DNA of 9,889 bases from Betaproteobacteria bacterium (GTDB lineage Bacteria; Pseudomonadota; Gammaproteobacteria; Burkholderiales; SG8-39), in the NCBI GenBank assembly GCA_005882235.1, contig VBCT01000092.1:1-9889 (forward strand). Reading direction: 5' to 3'. The notes beneath the pieces are model-generated. The model saw only the letters and a list, made by a program, of their open reading frames with translations. It was not told the DNA's origin and made no database searches. The translations under genes and the position numbers were made by a program. Numbering within the stretch: the stretch's first letter is position 1; every line of letters starts with the position of its first letter. Positions 6,103 to 9,889 of this stretch are shown here, in pieces.

Positions 6103-6984
6103 GTGGCACAGCCGACGACGGTATCGCTCGTTCTCGGCATCGGCGGCGCCCGGGGCCTCGCGCACATCGGCGTGATCCAGTGGCTGACCGAAAACGGCTA
6201 TGACATTCGCTCGATCGCGGGCTCCTCCATGGGCGCGCTCGTCGGGGGAATCTACGCTGCGGGCAAACTGGAAGTCTATGCCGGGTGGGTGTCGGAGCTC
6301 GAGCGCATGCAGGTGCTGCGCCTGCTCGATCCGGCGTTCGGCCGCAGCGGTCTTTTCAAGGGCGAGCGCCTCATGGGCGTGCTGCGCAAGCTGATCGGCG
6401 ATTTCGACATCGAAAATCTGCCGATATCGTTCACGGCGGTGGCGACCGACCTCGAGTCCGGCGAGGAGGTGTGGTTGCGCGAGGGCAAGCTGTTCGACGC
6501 GATCCGCGCCTCGATCGCTACCCCTCTGGTCTTCACGCCCTTCAGGTACGGCGGCCGGATGCTGCTCGACGGCGGCCTGGTGAATCCGGTTCCGATCGCG
6601 CCCACTCTCAACGACACGACCGAGCTCACCGTCGCCGTCAACCTGAACGGCCCCGTCGAGTCGAGGCCGCCTTCGCTCACGAGGGCGCCGATCCCCGAAG
6701 GCAGCACCTACCGGCGGCGCATCCACGCTTTCATAGAGAGCCTGCGTTACTCGAAGGCAAAGACCCCGGCCGTGCCCGCGCGCGGGATCCTCGATATTGC
6801 GCTCGCATCCATGGAAGCGATGCAGAGCACGGTCACACGCTTGAGGCTCGCCGCCTACTCGCCCGACGTGATGGTCGAGATACCGCGCAATGCCTGCGGC
6901 CTCCTCGAGTTCTGGCGCGCGGAGGAGTTGATCGCGCTTGGCCGCGAGCGTACCGCGCGGGCATTTTCAGCAAGCGAGCACTGA
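6103..6984 (+). CDS. Patatin-like phospholipase, RssA type
   Basis: This is a 293-residue serine hydrolase of the bacterial patatin family, which releases fatty acids from lipids with a Ser-Asp dyad. GIGGARG (12-18) is the oxyanion-hole glycine motif. GSSMG (40-44) holds the nucleophile Ser42. DGG (156-158) gives the catalytic Asp156, followed by VNPVP as is usual. There is no signal peptide or membrane segment, so it is probably cytoplasmic or peripheral. Length matches RssA/YlbK-type proteins of about 300 residues. The start is GTG at 6103 with AAAGG at 6092-6096; no better ATG precedes the motif. It begins 78 bp after the cytochrome gene on the same strand, and that gap has no clear terminator, so it could be read from the same message. 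Function relative to the redox genes is unknown. Confidence 0.9.
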   Translation: MAQPTTVSLVLGIGGARGLAHIGVIQWLTENGYDIRSIAGSSMGALVGGIYAAGKLEVYAGWVSELERMQVLRLLDPAFGRSGLFKGERLMGVLRKLIGDFDIENLPISFTAVATDLESGEEVWLREGKLFDAIRASIATPLVFTPFRYGGRMLLDGGLVNPVPIAPTLNDTTELTVAVNLNGPVESRPPSLTRAPIPEGSTYRRRIHAFIESLRYSKAKTPAVPARGILDIALASMEAMQSTVTRLRLAAYSPDVMVEIPRNACGLLEFWRAEELIALGRERTARAFSASEH

Positions 6985-7053
6985 CGAACCTGGAGGGCTC
7001 GGGAATTCTCGTGAACCATGGGTGAGCCGGATGGAGCAGGGTCGATTCTACGT

Positions 7054-7071
7054 CCTGAAGTCGTGTTCAGG
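7054..7071. repeat. Inverted repeat before the propeller lipoprotein gene
   Basis: CCTGAA (7054-7059) and TTCAGG (7066-7071) are exact inverted copies around a 6-base centre. It lies in the 118-bp gap between the lipase stop and the lipoprotein start, about 30 bp upstream of that ATG. It could be an operator or a small leader hairpin. At six bases per arm it may also be chance. I see no clear promoter hexamers in this gap. Confidence 0.35.
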
Positions 7072-7102
7072 TAGTTTGGATCACACGAGCCCAGGGAATG
7101 TC

Positions 7103-8086
7103 ATGCCGTACGAAGCATTGAGCTCTTGTTCGAAAATCCGGGCGCTGGGAATTTGCCTGGTTTCGTTTGCGTTGCCCCTGCTCCTGAGCAACTGCAAGGG
7201 CGGTACAGACGCGTCTTCATCCGGGATACCGATCAATACCGCGACCGGCTTGTCCGATTCCCCGTTCATATCCGGAGACGGGCAGAGGCTCTACTTCACG
7301 TATTCGAGATACGACTTCGGGCAGTGGTTCATCAGCGGGGGAGCGCAGCCTCCCGTGCCTTCAGGGCCCGACAGGGCGGGGCTGCACCACAGCGCAAACC
7401 CGTTCGACGAATCCGACATCTATGTCGCTACGAGAAATCCCGACGGAACCTGGTCGGAAGCCGTCAACCTGGGACTCAACGGCGCCTACGGAGACTCGGA
7501 CGGAATGGAAATCAACGGAGGGAGGACTTTCGTCTGGCTTCAAGGCAACGGAACGGCGAGCAACATCGTCATGGCCAACAGGAATCCGGACGGCACGTGG
7601 GGACCCGCGGTCGATCCCGGGCCCGGGATCAACGACCATTCAGCGGGAGCGCTCCAGGACAGCCCGAAACTCTCCGCCGATGGAAAAACGCTTTGGTTCA
7701 CCTCCGACCGCCCCTTGGGCCACGGCGGCAGAGACATCTGGTTTTCGTCCAAGTCGAGCGGAAGCTGGTCCGCTCCGGCGAACGTGGGCGCGCCGGTCAA
7801 TACCGCGGGGGACGAGGGTTGGTTCTGGTTCTCCCCCGGCAGCTCCGATCTCTATTGGAACGGCCCCGCGGGAATCATGCACTGCTTTTCCACCGGCTCG
7901 ACTTGCCCGGGAACTCCCGATGCCGTGACGATTCCCGGCTGTACCTCGCCGTCCGCGGTCTCCATCACCGACGACGGACAAAGCATGTATTTTGCGTGCC
8001 GCGTTCCGGAAACGGGCAGAATGAAGATCATGTTTTCGGTAAAGCAGGACAGCGGAAGCTGGGGCGTCGCGCACCTCGTGGATTGA
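7103..8086 (+). CDS. PD40/TolB-like beta-propeller lipoprotein, unknown function
   Basis: This is a 327-residue exported protein built of WD40-like PD40 repeats, as in TolB and the propeller part of some OmpA-linked proteins. The N-terminus has a basic region and a hydrophobic stretch ending LLSNC (27-31), a lipobox-like site, so it is probably anchored by lipid at Cys31; the Asn before the Cys is not typical. Repeat cores include DSPFISGDGQRLYFT, DIYVATRNPDGTWSEAVNLG, SADGKTLWFTSDRP with GGRDIWF, and SITDDGQSMYFACR. No OmpA or peptidase domain follows. ATG 7103 is chosen because AGGGA at 7093-7097 precedes it and the signal peptide begins there; an in-frame extension to 6938 would overlap the lipase. 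It faces the cytochrome gene at 8094 tail to tail with 7 bp between stops. These proteins often bind partners in the envelope, but the partner here is unknown. Confidence 0.75.
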   Translation: MPYEALSSCSKIRALGICLVSFALPLLLSNCKGGTDASSSGIPINTATGLSDSPFISGDGQRLYFTYSRYDFGQWFISGGAQPPVPSGPDRAGLHHSANPFDESDIYVATRNPDGTWSEAVNLGLNGAYGDSDGMEINGGRTFVWLQGNGTASNIVMANRNPDGTWGPAVDPGPGINDHSAGALQDSPKLSADGKTLWFTSDRPLGHGGRDIWFSSKSSGSWSAPANVGAPVNTAGDEGWFWFSPGSSDLYWNGPAGIMHCFSTGSTCPGTPDAVTIPGCTSPSAVSITDDGQSMYFACRVPETGRMKIMFSVKQDSGSWGVAHLVD

Positions 8087-8103
8087 TAGCGCGCTATTTT
8101 TTT
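8086..8103 (+). terminator. Weak terminator-like palindrome between convergent genes
   Basis: ATAGCGCGCTAT (8086-8097) is a perfect 12-bp palindrome. It holds the last base of the lipoprotein stop and the TAG stop of the opposing cytochrome gene, and seven T follow on the + strand (8097-8103). The stem could be only about four pairs with a CGCG loop, so it is a poor terminator by itself. It may end transcription of the lipoprotein gene weakly, or only reflect two packed stops. Confidence 0.3.
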
Positions 8104-8429
8104 CTCTCTCCGGCAACGACATACGCCCACAGCGCGTCGATGTCGTCGGGCTTCAGCAGATCCCCCCAGGGCGGCATGTTCCTGATCCCGTAGGTCACGG
8201 TATCGACGAAGCGCGCGTGGTCCTCCCGCGGAAATTTGCGCAGATCCTTCGCCCACTCCGGGTTGGCGAGGCGCGGCCCGTGACAGGTCTGGCAGTGAGT
8301 TTCATAGAGCGCCGAGCCTTTGCCGATCTGCTCCGGGGCGAACGGCTTCCCGCCTGCGTCCTGCGCCGCGGCGCTCGCGCACGCGAACGCGAGGCCGAGG
8401 GCGAATGCGCCGCCGGGTCTCGCCTTCAT
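8094..8429 (-). CDS. Small monohaem cytochrome c of the second PQQ module
   Basis: This is a 111-residue periplasmic cytochrome c with an Ala-rich Sec signal (MKARPGGAFALGLAFACASA), cleaved near residue 22. The haem site is CQTCH (46-50), and the likely axial Met is Met85 in NMPPWGDLL. From the haem site on it closely follows the cytochrome at 5716-6024 (CHGPR, DLRKFPR, MPPWGDLLKPD, ALWAYV), so the two are paralogs. Its ATG overlaps the stop of the upstream PQQ dehydrogenase as ATGA (8429-8426), so the pair is translationally coupled. It ends with TAG. Translation may fall if the broken frame upstream stops ribosomes before the coupling point. The role as acceptor for the PQQ enzyme is inferred from pairing. 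Confidence 0.88.
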   Translation of the reverse strand: MKARPGGAFALGLAFACASAAAQDAGGKPFAPEQIGKGSALYETHCQTCHGPRLANPEWAKDLRKFPREDHARFVDTVTYGIRNMPPWGDLLKPDDIDALWAYVVAGERKK

Positions 8430-9889
8430 TCGGGCATCAGCGCAAACGTCCACACCGAACCGCCGGTGGGTACGCTGTCCGTCACGACGCGGTTCGCGAT
8501 GCTGCCGCCGCGTCCGGACAGAACGCTCACGAATTGCCGGCCCTTGTGGGTATAGGTGATGGGCGGCGCGTTGACCGATGATCCGGTCTTGAACTGCCAC
8601 AGCGTCTTGCCGTCGTCCTGATCGAGCGCAATGACCTCGCCGGTCAAGAGGCCCGTGAACAACAGCCCGCCGTCGGTCGCAAGCATGCCGGCAGAACTCG
8701 CGAACTCCATCATCGGAACCTGCCACGCCACTTTCCCGGATAGCCGGCCGGCTCACCCTTGGGCGTGGTCATCGTGGACTCGATGCCGGTGGAACCCGAG
8801 CCGAGAACGAACTTGAAATCCACGTACTTCATGAGCCGCGGAAAATTCCACGAGTTGAGGTAGACGAGCCCCGTCTTCGGATTGAACGCGATCAGCGTGG
8901 CGTTGGTGCCGCGCGACGGGAATACGTTGACGGTTTCGCCTTTCATCGCGCGCTCGAGGAGGTCGGTGAGGACCGGGCGGCCGGTCTTGAGATCGATGTG
9001 CGTGGCCCAGTTGACCTTCACGTAGGGGTTCGCGGCGATCGGCTTGCCGTTGGTGCGGTCGAGCACGTAGAGGAAGCCGTTCTTGTGGGCGTTGATCAGC
9101 ACCTTGCGCATCTGGCCGTCGACGCGGAGTTCGGCGAGCAGGCTCTCGGCCGTCGCGTCGAAGTCGAAGCTGTCGTTCGGAACGGACTGGTAGTACCAGA
9201 CCATTTCGCCGGTCTTGGGCCGGAGCGCGAGAGTGCTGGCGGTATACAGGCAATCGGCGCCGTCGCGAAAGGTCGGGTTGTACGGCTCGGCATTCCCGGT
9301 GCCGATATACACAAGGTCAAGCTGCGGATCGTACGAAGCGTATTGCCAGGTCGCCCCGCCGCCGTACTTCCACGCGTCCGGCTTGGTCTGGTTCGGCCAG
9401 GTCTCGGAACCCGGCTCGCCGGGCGCGGGAATCGTGTACCTGCGCCACAATTGCTTCCCCGTATCCGGATCGTAGCCGTCGACGAAGCCGCGCGTGGTGC
9501 TGTCCCCGCCCGCCATCCCCGAGATCAATACCCCGCCGGCGATGAGGGGCGCGATGACGCCCTTGTAGCCTTCCTTCCACTCGGCGTACTTCTGCTTCCA
9601 GATCTCCTTGCCGGTCTTCATGTCGAGAGCGAGCACGTGCGCGTCGACCGTCTGGCGAAAGAGCTTGCCCTCGTAGATCGTCGCCGGGCCTCGCATGAGC
9701 GCGCCGCTGGTCGCGACGCGCAGCGCCCCGCGCTCGTACTGGACGGGCGTGCGCCAGATCTGCCTGCCGGTCGCGACGTCGATGGCGAAGGTCCAGTTGC
9801 CGTTGACCACGTACATGACGCCGTTGTAGATCGTCGGCTGCGAGTGCTCGCCCATGTCGTTTGCCAGGCTGAAGCTCCAGATGGGAACC
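8426..9889 (-). pseudogene. Second PQQ-dependent dehydrogenase, frameshifted and cut by the window edge
   Basis: This is a PQQ quinoprotein related to the enzyme at 4026-5705. It reads from the window edge (in frame from 9888) to about 8735, then shifts frame and stops at 8710-8712. The C-terminal 100 residues resume in another frame and end at 8426 with GGSVWTFALMPE, matching the sibling. The break lies near the A-run at 8732-8734, where PGK is followed by WRGRFR in one frame and VAWQVPMMEF in the other. Against the sibling about seven residues of a propeller motif are also missing here. The active site keeps Trp (GGGATWQY), Asn (GTGN), and the Asp-Phe-Asp pattern (9157-9165) of lanthanide types. 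It has Asp (9502-9504) where Glu is usual, and Thr-Ser (9706-9711) instead of the vicinal Cys pair. The N-terminus and signal lie outside the window. A sequencing error is possible. Confidence 0.85.

Noticed and set aside
7126..8193. A 355-codon plus-strand open frame over the propeller lipoprotein
   Set aside because: It is a shadow frame of Arg-rich sequence that also crosses the opposing cytochrome gene. The chosen frame has a signal peptide and PD40 repeats.

Overview
The window is high-GC, densely packed proteobacterial DNA. A Tat-exported SoxC-type molybdoenzyme, several small periplasmic c-type cytochromes, quinoprotein (PQQ) dehydrogenases and a MASE1-GGDEF signalling protein together suggest a respiratory, possibly sulfur-oxidising or methylotrophic betaproteobacterium. 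The taxonomic guess is inference from gene content only. I see no tRNA, rRNA, CRISPR array, insertion sequence or transposase.

Left part (about 94-2077, + strand): a membrane diguanylate cyclase is interrupted by an in-frame amber codon inside its GGDEF domain, and the rest of the domain follows in the same frame. Next comes a 79-residue membrane-anchored or lipidated protein of unknown function. Its Shine-Dalgarno lies inside a perfect 9-bp stem, and a strong rho-independent terminator follows the gene.

Centre (2090-6024, + strand): a probable operon of four exported redox proteins. It holds a SoxC-like sulfite/sulfane dehydrogenase, a monohaem SoxD-like cytochrome c (overlapping by 14 bp), a PQQ-dependent alcohol dehydrogenase with the Asp-X-Asp pattern of lanthanide enzymes, and a small monohaem cytochrome c that is its probable electron acceptor. 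A good sigma70-like promoter with a palindrome over its -35 precedes the operon. The shared theme is periplasmic oxidation feeding electrons to cytochrome c.

Right-centre (6103-8086, + strand): a patatin-like phospholipase of the RssA type and a PD40/TolB-like beta-propeller lipoprotein.

Right end (- strand, 9889 to 8094): a second PQQ dehydrogenase plus small cytochrome c, paralogous to the first pair and pointing back towards it. This copy runs off the right edge. Its reading frame is broken near 8732-8740, with signs of a small deletion. It also lacks the vicinal Cys-Cys pair and has Asp in place of the usual active-site Glu. The two PQQ-DH/cytochrome modules therefore form an inverted pair around the lipase and propeller genes.

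Two broken frames in under 10 kb suggest either real gene decay or assembly error. Read-level checking is needed before either is treated as biology.
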